Origin: Desulfovibrio sp. A2
GTDB lineage: Bacteria > Desulfobacterota > Desulfovibrionia > Desulfovibrionales > Desulfovibrionaceae
Assembly: GCF_000226255.1 (NCBI RefSeq)
Contig: NZ_AGFG01000050.1
Span: forward strand, 218,792 to 282,791
Direction of reading: 5' to 3'
Length of the DNA: 64,000 nucleotides
The stretch's first letter is position 1, and each line of letters starts with the position of its first letter. The notes under the pieces were generated by a model. The model worked only from the letters and a program-made list of their open reading frames with translations, was not told the DNA's origin and did no database searches. The translations under genes and the position numbers were made by a program. Below are positions 11,101-23,100 of the stretch, one piece after another.

Positions 11101-14100
11101 TTTCGACCAGGGCGGCAACAGCCTGAAAGGCATGCTGCTGTTGCAGGAAATCCGCAAGGTTTTCGGCGTGGACCTGGCCTTTCGCGACTTCGTCGCCTGC
11201 GAAACCCTGTTCGACGTCGAGGCCATGTTGCGCCAGCGCGGGGAACAGGCAGCGCCGCCGCCATCCGCCACGGTGCCCCTCAGCCGCGCCCAGTACCGGA
11301 TATGGGCGTACCAGCAGGCCAACCAGGGCACCGTGGACTACAACATGCCTCTTTTGCTGGAGGTGGGCGGCGAGAACGCGCGGGCCTTCACGGATGCGCT
11401 GCGCCGGGCCCTGGGCGACCAGGAACTGCTTTGCTGCACCATCGGCGGCGACATCGACGCCCCGCACCTGGCGCGTGGCGGCGAAGGTGCCATCCCCGTG
11501 CGGGAGGAGGCGTTCGCGGACGAGGCGGCGGCCACGGCGTTCCTCGACGGGCAGATCCATGCCCCTTTCGACCTGCGGCGCGAACCGCCGGTGCGCATGG
11601 CCGTGGCCCGGCTGGGCGACCGTTTGCGGGTGCTGGTGGTGGTGCACCACATCGCAGGTGACGGCGAAACCCTGGACATCGTGTTGCGCAACGCCCTGGA
11701 ATACCTGCGCGGAGGGCAGCCGGAGAAGGGCGCGCTGGCCGTGCAGGCGCGGTTCTGCCACAGGGAGGCGGAATACCTGCGCTCGGACGCCTGCCGGGAC
11801 GATGCGGCATACTGGCGGGCCATGCTCACCCCGCCGGTGCCCCCCGTGTCCACATCCGCGGCGCGCATCGGGGCCATGACCGACATGGCCCTGCCGCCAG
11901 CGCTGGCCGAAGGGCTGGACCGGCTGGCCAGGCGGTCGGGCACCACGGAACTGACCTGTTTCGTCCCGCTGCTGGCGCGTTTTCTGTGCCGTGCCTGCGA
12001 CAGGCCGGAGATGCTGGTGGCCGTGCCCGTGGGCCTGCGCGAAACGCAGGAGGAATTCCGCACGGCGGGATTTTTCGTGAACACCGTGCCCCTGCGATTC
12101 GCGCCGTCCCCGGCGGCGAACATGGCGGAGGACGCAAGGGCCACGGCGCGCCAGCTGCGCGAGGCCGTGGCGCACGGCCGTTACTGCGACATCCCGGCGA
12201 TGCCCGATTTCCTGGCCACCCATATCCACGCGGAGCCCTGCCAGGGGCCGGGCCTGGCGTTGCGTCGGCTGCCCCTGCAACTGCGGGCCAGCAAGCTTGC
12301 GGGCAGCTTCACGCTGGTCACCGGGGAGGATTCGCGGATCATCCTGGAGCACGACGCGGGCTTCATTCACGATGGGGCGGCACTGCTCGCGGCGCTGCTG
12401 CGGGACATGGCGTCCGCGCTTGGTGATGGCGGCATGGCGGACGCCGGTGGCGCGACCATCTTTTCCCTTGCCGCGCGGTCCTGCGACGTTGAATCCCACG
12501 TAGGCTTGCCTGATGCCATGGTAGCCACGGTCGCGGGCGGGTCCGCGCCATCCGGCCCCCGCGAGGCGCTGGCCCAGGCCTGGGCCGCGATACTGCACGC
12601 CGAAGCCGTGGACGCGGCCGATTTCTTCCGGGCGGGCGGCGATTCCATCAAGGCCATCCAGATCACGGGCCTGCTGCACCGAAGCGGCGTGACGGTCCTG
12701 TCCGCCCCCGATTTCCTGCGCACGCCCAACTTCGCGGACCTGTGCGCGTTGCTGGACAGGGCGGATTGCGGCCAGCCGGACGCCGGGGACGCGGCCGCTG
12801 CCTCCGCCTCCGGAGTAATTGCCCACCCCCCGCTGGAGGCGGGCCAGGTGGCGCCCTTGCTGCCCATCCAGCAGGCCCTGCTGCGTGACCACCCCGACCA
12901 CTGGACCGCGTTCCACATGCTGCTGCCGCTGGAACTGGATCCGTCCATCGCGCCGGAGACGGTGCAGGCGTGGCTGGAAACACTGCCCGGCAGGTTCGAG
13001 GCCCTGCGCCTGGCCTTCTCGCCGCGCGGGGCGGAAGCGCTGGCGGAACCCCGGCCCGTGGCGCTGCGGCGCTGCGACATGCCGCACGGAACCTTGCGGG
13101 TGGATGCATTGCGCCATCTGGTGCGAGAGGTCACGGCCGGGCTGGACCCGCAAACGGGGAACACCCTTGGCGCGGGGCTGGCGGACTGCGACGGGGCGCG
13201 GCTGCTGGCGCTGGTGGGGCACCATCTGGTGCTGGACGCCGTCTCGCTGGACATCCTGCTGCGCGACCTGCGGGCCTTCGTCAGCGGGGCGGGCGTCTCG
13301 CGGACGGTCGAGGGCTGCGGCCTTGCCGCCCGCTCGGCGGCCATGGACCGGCTGGTGGCGGAGGGAACCTTTCCCAGCGCCGAGGACCGCGAATTCTGGG
13401 CGGGCGTCTGCCGCACCCCCGCCGCGCCCCTCGATGCCCTGCGAAAGGATGGCGTTGCCAATGGCGCCGATGAAGTCCCGGGCGCGGGCGGCCAGGACAT
13501 CGCCTCCGAGCGTGTGACCGCCCGGGCGGGCCTGCGCGGCTTTCGCGCCGGGCACACCCGGTCCGTACCGGCGGACCTGCTGGCCGCGCTCGCGGTGGCG
13601 TTGCACTGGCAGGGGCAGCACAGCACCGTGTTCGTAACTCTGGAAAGCCATGGCCGCGACAGCGTGGCCCCAGGCTGCGACCTGAGCCGCAGCCTGGGCT
13701 GGTTCACCGCTGTCTGCCCCCTGCCGCTGACGCCCGCCACCTCTGGCGCGCAGGCCCGCCGCCATCTGCTGCCGTGGCTGCGCGACGCCTTCACCCCGCG
13801 TGGGTGCAACGCCTACGGGTACCTGCGTCGCGCCGATCCCCAACGGTTCGGCTACGCCGCCCAGATCGGCTTCAACTATCTGGGGGAGGTGGGCGATGCC
13901 GGAGAAGGCGGGATCGTTCCGCTGCCCTCGCTGGCGGCCCCCGGTGAAATTCCTGGCCTGCTGCACCCCCGCTACCGCCCGGACGCCCCGCTGGACCTTT
14001 CCGCATCGTTCGACGCCAGCGGCGAACTGCACCTGCTGGCGTGGTTCAGCCCGCACCTGCTGGCCCCGGAGTGGGTCGCCGGACTGCTGGAGTGCTGGGC

Positions 14101-17100
14101 CGCGGCGCTGCGAACACTGCCGGCGTACAGTCCGCCCGTCGATGACGAAACGCGCGCCGCCATCCTTGCCGACTGCCGCTGCACGGAAGCGGATGTCGAA
14201 CGCATCGAACGGCCAGACCCCAGCCACGAGCCGATGCTGTACCAGCACCTTGCTCCGGGTGACGGCGTGTATACCCAGCAGGTGGAGTTCCACTTTGGCG
14301 GCGAACTGGACGAATTCCGGCTCATGGCCGCATGGGACCGCGTGGTGGACCGGCACGAGAGCCTGCGTTCGCTGTTCCCCATGCCGCACCACGGCGAATT
14401 CTTTCGCGTGGCCCTGCGCCGCGCCCGGACCGGCGCGGAATACCACTGCCTGTCGCACCTGCCCCCGGACGCCGCCGGGGCGGAGGCCGAGGCCCTGGTG
14501 CGGCAGCGGCGGGGCAGGGCATTCGACCTTGCTCGCGGGCCGCTGCTGCACGCCCAGTTCTTCCGGCTGGATGCGCGCACCCTGGTCATGAGCTGGTGCT
14601 TTCACCATCTGCTCATGGACGGCTGGTGCATCGGCGTGCTGCTGCGGGAACTGTTCGCTACCTGCCGCAGCCTTTCCGGGCGCCCCACCCCGCCGTTGCC
14701 CGCGCCTTTCGCCCTGGCGGAATACGAACGATGGCAGGCGGACTTCGACATGGAGGCGGCGCGGGAGTACTGGGCCGCGCTGCTGGACGGGTATGGCCCC
14801 CTGGCCGGTGTGGCCCCCGCGTCAAGCGGGCCATCTGTCGTTTCGTCGCCCGACGGCGAGCCCGAAACGCTGGAACTGGCGCTGGACGTCCCGCTTGGTG
14901 ACGCCCTGCGGCAGGCCGCGGCATCGCATGCGGTCACCCTGTCGGCCCTGACGCAGGCGCTGTGGGCCGTGGTGCTGGGAGTGCGCAACGGACACCGCCG
15001 CGACGTGGTGTTCGGCGTGGTGACCTCCGGCAGGCCCGCGGAAGTGGACGGCATGGACCGGGCCGTGGGGCTGTTCATCCGCACCCTGCCCCTGCGGGCG
15101 CGCTGGAACGAGGCCGACGGCTTCGCCAGCCTGCTGGCCGACCTGCGCGAACAGGGGCTGGGGCAGATGCGGCACGGGTACCTGCCTCTTGCCGCCATGG
15201 GTCGCAACCTGCTGGATCACCTGATGGTCTTCGAGAACTATCCGGCGGATGCGCCCTTCGGCGGGGCCGACGTGCAACTGCTGGACGTGCGGGGTTACGA
15301 AAAGATTCCCTATCCCCTTGGCATCACAGTTATTCCCTGTGCGGAGTTGCGCTTCCGCTTCCTGTACGACCCCGCCGTGCTGGCCCGGTCGGACGTGGAG
15401 AACCTGCGGGACAGACTGCACGCCGCCCTGCGCGCCGTGGGCGGGGATCGGGACGTTTCCTGCCGGACCCTGGAAGCGGTGGTGGCCGCCGTGCCCGCTT
15501 CGGATGTGGCGACTTCGGACGGGGCATCTTCCGGCGTTGCCGTTCCCGCGGATGCCGGGCTGGCGGATGCCGAACGGGCATCTTCCGCGCCTGCGCCGCA
15601 GGGCCTGACGCGCGAGATGGCCGCCGCGCCGTCCCGTCCGCACACGGATGAGGGGCTGGAGGAAACAGTCCGGAGCATCTACGCGGAAGTCCTGGGGCGC
15701 GGCGTGGTGACCCCCGATGAGGACTTCTTTGCGCTGGGCGGCCACAGCCTGTCGGCCATGCAGGTCATGGCCCTGCTGGGCAGGCGGCTGGGCGTGAAGG
15801 TGGGCATCGACGACATCCTTTCCCACTCCAGCCCCCGACAACTGGCGGCGCGCATCCGGGATCTTTCGCACGGCGAGGTCCCTTCCACTGGGCCGAATGA
15901 GGCCCGGGCGGCGGCGCGCATTCCGCGCGTGGACACGGAAGGGGTGCACCCCCTGTCTCCGGCCCAGCAGCGCATCTGGTTTCTGCAGCGGCTGCACGAG
16001 GACGGCCGGATCTACCAGATTCCCTTCGCGGCACGGCTGCCCGGCGACGTGGACGCGGACGCGCTGCAACAGGCCCTGCTGTTGCTGGAAGGCCGCCACG
16101 ACGCGCTGCGTCTGCGCGTTTCCGCCCATGCACCGGAACAGCGCCTTGCCCCGCTTGGCGGCCTGAAGCTGGAACTGCGCGACGGCCCGTGCACGGAACA
16201 GGACCTTGAGCTGGCCCCCATGGGCTTCGGGTTCGACGCGCCGCTGGCCAGGGTGACGCTGTTCCGCGAGGGCGCATCCGGCTGCGTGATGCTGCTCACC
16301 GTGCATCACATCGTGTTCGACGGCTGGTCGGCGGAAATCCTGCTGCGGGAACTGAACGAGGCCTACGCGGCGGTGCTGCGCGGTGATCGGCCCGCATGGC
16401 CGCCGCAGGAAACGGACTACCTCAGCCATGTGGCGTGGGAACGGGAGCGGGAACCCGCGGGACTGGCCGCGCTGAAGGACGCGCTGCTGCCCCTGCCGGA
16501 ACGGCTGCGCCTGCCGCTCGACTTCCCCCGGCCCGCCGTGCAGGGGCTTGCGGGCGGGGTGGAAGTGTTCCGGCTGGACGCGGCGCGGGGCCGCGCGCTG
16601 AAGGCCCGCGCGCGCGATGCGGGCGCCACGCTGTTCCCCGTGCTGCTGGCCCTGGTGGGCACGTTCCTGCACCGCCACACCGGGCAGGACGACCTGATCG
16701 TGGGCTGCCCCGCCGCCAACCGGGAACTGGGACATACCCAGGGCATGATCGGCCTGTTCGTCAACACCCTGGCCATTCGCATGCCGCTGCGGCCGGACGG
16801 AAGCTTCGACGAACTGGTCGGCACCGTGGACGCGGCGTTCCGCCGCGCCCTGGCCGCGCAGTCGTACCCCTTTGAAAAACTGGTGGATGGGCTGGGCGTG
16901 GAGCGGGACACCTCGCGCAATCCGTTGTTCGACGTGTTCGTGGCGCTGGAAGACGCCACCTGGCACGACTACGGGCAGGAGCCCCTGCGCATGCGGTCCC
17001 TGCCGTTGCCGCACCGCCACAGCAAGTTCGACCTCAGCTTCTATTTCCGCGAGATGGAACCCGATGCCTATGAAGTGCATCTGGAATTCCGGACGGACCT

Positions 17101-20100
17101 GTTCACCCCCGCCACCGCGCGCAACCTGTGCGAGCGCCTGTCCACCCTGCTGGACGCGGTGCTGCGCGGCGACGGCGCGTCCGGTGGCTCGTTCGTGGGC
17201 GTCCCCCTGCACGCTCTGGACCTGATGCCGGAACGCGAACTGCGGCAACTGCAACGCTTCAACGATACGGCGGAAGTCTTCGACATCGAGCGGGACGCGG
17301 ACAGCCTGTTCCGCGAACAGCTGGCCCGCACGCCGGGCCATGCGGCCATCATCGCCCCCAACGGGCAGGTGTGCAGCTACGCGGAATTCGACGCCCGGAT
17401 CGCGGCCATGGCCGCCTGGCTGGCCGGGCAGGGCGTCTCGCCCGGCGACCATGCCTGCGTCTGCCTGGAGCGGTCGCTGGACATGATGGTGAGCATCTTC
17501 GCCGTGCTGCGCCTGGGGGCCGTGTATGTGCCCGTTGCGCCGGGCCTGCCCGCCGCGCGGCTGCGCGCCATGCTTGAAGACCTCGGAGCGCCCGTGGTGA
17601 TCTGCGACCCGCGCTTCGCGTCCGCGTTCGACGGGTGCGGGGCGCGGGTGCTTGTGCCGGACACGTTAGCACCGGACGCGTACACACCTGTCCCGCGCGG
17701 GCTGCCGCCTGCCGGACCAGCCGGGCGGGGCGGCGTCGCGCCGGATTCCGTGGCCTATGTCATCTTCACCTCCGGCTCCACAGGGCGGCCCAAGGGCGTG
17801 CAGGTGGAGCACCGCAGCCTGTGCAACCGCCTGTTGTGGATGCAGTCGCGCTTTCCCATCGGGCCGGACGACGTGGTGTTGCAGAAGACCACCGTGTCCT
17901 TCGACGTGTCCGTCTGGGAACTCTTCTGGTGGTCGTGGTGCGGGGCCGGGCTTGCGCTGCTGGAACCGGAAGGGGAGAAGGATCCGGCCCGCATCGTCGA
18001 GGCCATCCACGCGCGCAAGGTCACGGTGCTGCACTTCGTGCCGTCCATGCTCCGGGTGTTCCTGGACCATCTGGAATCCCGCCCGGAGGACGTGCGCAGG
18101 CTGTCCACGCTGCGTTACGTGTTCACCAGCGGAGAGGCGTTGCCGCGCGATCTCGTGGCCCGGTTCAACGCGCTGCTGCGCGCGCAACTGCACAACCTGT
18201 ACGGCCCCACGGAGGCCACCATCGACGTTTCGTGGTACCCGTGCGCGCAAACGCCCCCCCATGGGGTGCCCATCGGCAGGCCCGTCAGCAACACCGGGCT
18301 GCACGTGCTGGACGCCCGGATGCGCCCGGTGCCGCCGGGCGTTGCCGGAGAGATATGGATCAGCGGGGTGCAGGTGGCGCGGGGCTATGCCAACCGGCCG
18401 GACCTGACGGAACGCGCCTTCGTGGCGGATCCGTCCTTCTCCGGCGGGCGCATGTACCGCACCGGCGACCTTGGCCGGTGGCTGCCCGACGGCAACATGG
18501 AGTACCTTGGCCGCAACGACGACCAGGTCAAGATTCGCGGCCACCGCATCGAACTCGGCGAGGTGGAGGCTGCGCTGGCCCGCTGCCCCGGCGTTGCGCA
18601 GGCGGTGGCGCGCACCTGCCGCATCGGCGGGTACGACGCGCTGGAAGCCTTCCTGCTGCCGCGCGCCGGGGCGGAACTGACGTTCCGCGACATCCGGTCC
18701 GCGCTGGCGGCCAGCCTGCCCGAATACATGTGCCCCTCGCGCTTCCATGTCGTGGACGACATTCCGTTGACCCCGTCGGGCAAGGCCGACCGGGGGCGGC
18801 TGGCGGGTGCGCCGCTGCTGCCCGCCGCGCGTGCCGTCGGCAACGCGTCGGAAGTCCCGCTGCTGGACGAGGTGCGCGCCCTGTGGCGGCAGACGATGCC
18901 GGAAGTCCCGCTGCTGGACGAGGTGCGCGCCCTGTGGCGGCAGACGATGCCGGAAGTGGACGTGCGGGACCCGGACATCGGCTTTTTTGGCGCGGGTGGC
19001 AATTCGCTGCTGCTTGTCCGGCTGCACGGGCTGCTGGACCAGCGCTGGCCGGGCGTGTTCACGCTGGCGGGGCTGTTTTCGGAAAGCACCATCCGGGCGC
19101 AGGCGGCGTACATCGCCCAGACGCGGGGCGCAGTCCGGCCCCGTTCCGCCAAGGCCGCGCCCGATGCCCCGGTGGCCATCATCGGCATGGCCGTGCGCCT
19201 TGGCGACCACGCGGACACCGAACGCTTCTGGCAGGACCTGGCGAGCGGCGCGGACCTGAACGTACCGCTGCCCGAAGCGCGGCGGCGGGAGGTGCGGCAG
19301 GTATTCGAGGCCGTGGGCTTCCCCTTCGACGAGGCCCGGCTGCGCGAGGCGGCGTACCTTTCCGACGTGTCCTCCTTCGACCACAAGCGGTTCGGCCTTG
19401 CGCCCGGCGATGCGGCCCTGCTCGACCCCAGGCAGCGCGTGTTCCTTGAAACGGCCATGCAGGCCCTGGACGACGCGGGCTACGGCGGTTCGGCGCTGGA
19501 AGGGCGCAACGTGGGCGCCTTCGTGGGGGCCAGCCCCTACCGGCTGTTCCAGGACGCGGTAAGCCGGTCCTTTCCCGACCAGGCGGAGCAGATCTACCTG
19601 CTCAACGTGCCCTCCAACGTGGTGGCGCGGCTCAGCTACCTGAAGGACTGGAACGGCCCGGCGGCCACCGTGGATACCGCCTGCTCCTCGGTGCTGAAGG
19701 CCGTGCACGACGCCTGCCACAGCCTGCGCGCCGGTGAAAGCTGCGTGGCGCTGGCGGGCGGGGTGCACCTCATCGACCTGCCGGTGAAGGCCGACCGCAC
19801 CTTCACCATAGAGGCCGCCTCGGGCCGCACGCGCACCTTCGACGCGGAGGCCGACGGCGTGGGCGCGGGCGAAGGCGCGGCGGTGTTCGTGCTCAAGCTG
19901 CTGGATGACGCCCTGCGCGACCACGACGCCATCCACGCCGTCATCGCGGGCAGCGCGGTGAACCAGGATGGCAGGTCGTCCAGCATGGCCGCCCCCAATC
20001 CCGGCGCGCAGGCCGAGGTCATCACGCTGGCGGCCCGCAACGCATCCGTGGCGCTCGAAGACATCAGCCTTTTCGAGGCGCATGGCACGGCCACCGTGCT

Positions 20101-23100
20101 TGGCGACCCGGTGGAGATCGAGGGACTGACCCGTGCCTTCGCCCGCGAGGGGGCGCATCCGCGCGGCAAAATTCCCATCGGCTCGGTGAAGGGAAACCTG
20201 GGCCACCTGGACGCCGCCGCCGGGGCCGTGGGGCTGGCCAAGGCCGTGTTGTGCCTGAAAAAGGGCCTCGTGCCGCCGCAGCCGCACTTTGCCCGGCCCA
20301 ACCCGCACATCGACTTCGACGCCGCGCCCGTGCGCGTGGCGCAAACGCTGGAGCCGCTGCCCGAGGCGCATCGGCCGTGGCGGTGCGGGGTGAGTTCCTT
20401 CGGCCTCAGCGGGGTGAACACCCACGTCATTCTGAGTGAGCCCTGGCCGAACGAGCTCTGGCTGGCCGAACACGATGGGACCGGGCACGAGCCCGGGGCC
20501 GTGCCGCGGGATGGCGACGGCGCATGGTACTGCGCCCCGCTTTCCGCCCAGAGCGAGGCCGACCTGCTGGCATACCGCCGCGCGGTGCGGGACGCGGTGG
20601 CCCGCAACCCCCACTGGCCCCTGCACGCCATTGCCGCCACGCTGGCGGCCGGGCGCGACCATCTGGACGTGCGGGCCGTGGTGGTGGCGCGCACCCGGCG
20701 GGAGCTGCTGGATGCGCTGGATGGCGGCATCACGCCGGTCACCTGCCACGCACGGCAGGCGGGGGGCGCCGCCGCAGCAGCGGCCGGGGCCGCGCCCGCC
20801 GTCCATGCCACGCGTGAGACGGCCGACGAGGCCGCGCGGGCGTTCCTGGCCGGGCAGCGGCTGGCATGGCCCGCAGATCGCCCCCTGCACCGGGTGCACC
20901 TGCCCGCCACGCCGTTCACGCGCGTACCGCTGTGGCCCCGGTTCGCCTCGGCATTCCTGTCCGGCCCCGTGCAGACGCCCACGGGCAGCGCCTTTGCCCT
21001 GGCGCTGGACCGGCCAGACTTCTGGCCCGTGGCGGAACATTGCCTGAACGGCGTGCCCACGCTGGTGGGCATGGGCATGCTGGACATCATTGCCAAGGCC
21101 GTCGAACGGGGCAAGGCCATTGATCGAGGCCAGTCCGTGGACCGTCTGCCGCTATGCATCGAAAGCCTGCGCTGGCGCAGCCCGGTGACCATGGCCGACG
21201 GCAGCCGGGCCACGCTGGTCGTGGAGCGGCGCGACCACGGGCACTCGGTGGAACTGCACCACCTGCGCGACGGGGCCTGGAGCGTGGCGGCAAGCGCCAC
21301 CGTGGGCGATGCAGAGCCCGTGCGGCCCGCCGCGCCCCCCGCTGCGCTGGACATGGCGGCCCTGCGCGCGGGCCTGCGCCCCTTCGAGGCGCGGGGCGCA
21401 CAGACGCTGGTCAGCATCAGCGGGCGCTGGCTGTGCCGCGAGGCGCTGTGGATTTCGGACGGGGGCGACCGGCTGCTGGCGCAACTGGTCCTGCCAGACG
21501 CATACCGGCACGACCTGCATACCTTCCGCTGGCACCCGGCCATGGTCGACGTGGCCGCCAGCCTGGCCCTGCACGGCGTTTCCGGCTTCGTCCCGGCCAG
21601 ATGCGGCGCGGTGCGGCTGTACCGGCCGCTGCCCGCCAGGGCATTCGCCCATGTGGGCATCACCGAACGGCAGCCGGGCATGATCACGGCGCGGTGCACG
21701 GTGGCCGACCTTTCCGGCAACGTGGTGCTGGAGATGGACGACCTGGTGTTCCTGGCGCTGGCGCAGGCCCGGCCGGAACGGGACGAGCCGGACGCACGGC
21801 CGGAGCCGGAACTGTATTCCGTGGAATGGACAAGGGCCGACCTGCCCCCCGTCGCGGCAGCGTCGCCCACGGACGATGGCGGGCTCATGCTGCTGGGCGG
21901 GGGCGATGGCGAACTTTGCGAGGCCCTGGCTACGCGCGCCTGCCTGCGGCGGGAACTGCCCGCGCGGCCTGAAGAACGGCAGGCCCTGGCCGGGGAGATA
22001 CTGGACCGGGGCATTGACCACATCGTCTACCTGCCTGCGGCGGACGACGATCACTGGGCCTTCTGCAGCCAGCTACAGGAACTGTGCCGGGCCCGGCTGC
22101 GGGCCCCCCTGCGCGTCACCGTGGTGGGCGGGGGGGGGCTGCCGCAATCCGGGGGCGCGCCCGAACACGCCTTGCTGCTGGGGCCGCTGCTGTGCCTGCA
22201 TCAGGAAGAACCGCGCATTTCCTGCGCCCATGTGGAGCTGGCATCGGCTGCCCCCGAGCCGGTGCGCGCGTTCATGGACAGCCTTGGCCGCATCGACGGG
22301 CCGTACCGCATCGACGACGACGGGAACGTCCGGGTGCGGCGGCTGAATGCATTGGGCGCGACTGGCCCGACTGGCGAGACTGGCACGTCTGGGGCACAGG
22401 GCGCGGCATTCCCCGCCCTTGCGCCCGATGGGTGCGTGGTGATCTCCGGCGGCCTTGGCGGCATGGGCCTGACCCTGGCGCGGCAACTGCACGCCGCCAC
22501 CGGCGTCCGCGTGGCCCTGCTGCACCGCAGGGGCGAAATCCCGGCGGACATGCCCTTCGCCGCCTACCGCTGCGACGTCACGGACTCCGGGCAGGTGGCG
22601 GCCGCGTTCGCCGCCGTCCGGCGCGAGGTCGGCCCCGTGCAGGGGGTCATCCATGCCGCCGGGGTGGCGGGCGACGGCTACCTGCTGTCCAAGGGCCGGG
22701 AAGCCTACGAGGCGGTGCTGGCCCCCAAGGTTGCCGGAACGTGGAACCTGCACCGCGAGACCCTTGGCGACGACCTGCGCTTCTTCGTGCTGGCCTCGTC
22801 CCGCACCTCCCTCACGGGCGCGCCGGGGCAGTGCGACTACACGGCGGCCAACGCCTTCCTGAACGCCTTCGCGCGGTATCGCAAGGGGTTGGGGCTGCCT
22901 GCGCTAGCCATCTGCTGGAACACCTGGGCGGACGTGGGCATGGCCGCGCGCCACGGGGCGGACCGGGGCGCGTTCACCCTGGCCCCGGAACAGGCATTGG
23001 GCGTGCTGACTGGGGCGCTGGCCAGCGGTTCGGACCTCGTGGTGGTGGCCATGCCCGGCGAGGGCGCGGCCGACCATCCCCTGGCCACCCTTGTCAGGGT

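Noticed and set aside
12420..12640. A possible frameshifted adenylation domain between C2 and T2
   Set aside because: The space is far too short (about 75 residues) and no frame shows adenylation motifs, so the domain is truly absent rather than broken.
8261..21040. Very long minus-strand open frames opposite the megasynthase (up to 2115 residues)
   Set aside because: They are rich in His, Gln, Gly and Arg, have no family motifs and mirror the GC-rich third positions of the sense gene. The sense strand has ordered, intact catalytic motifs.
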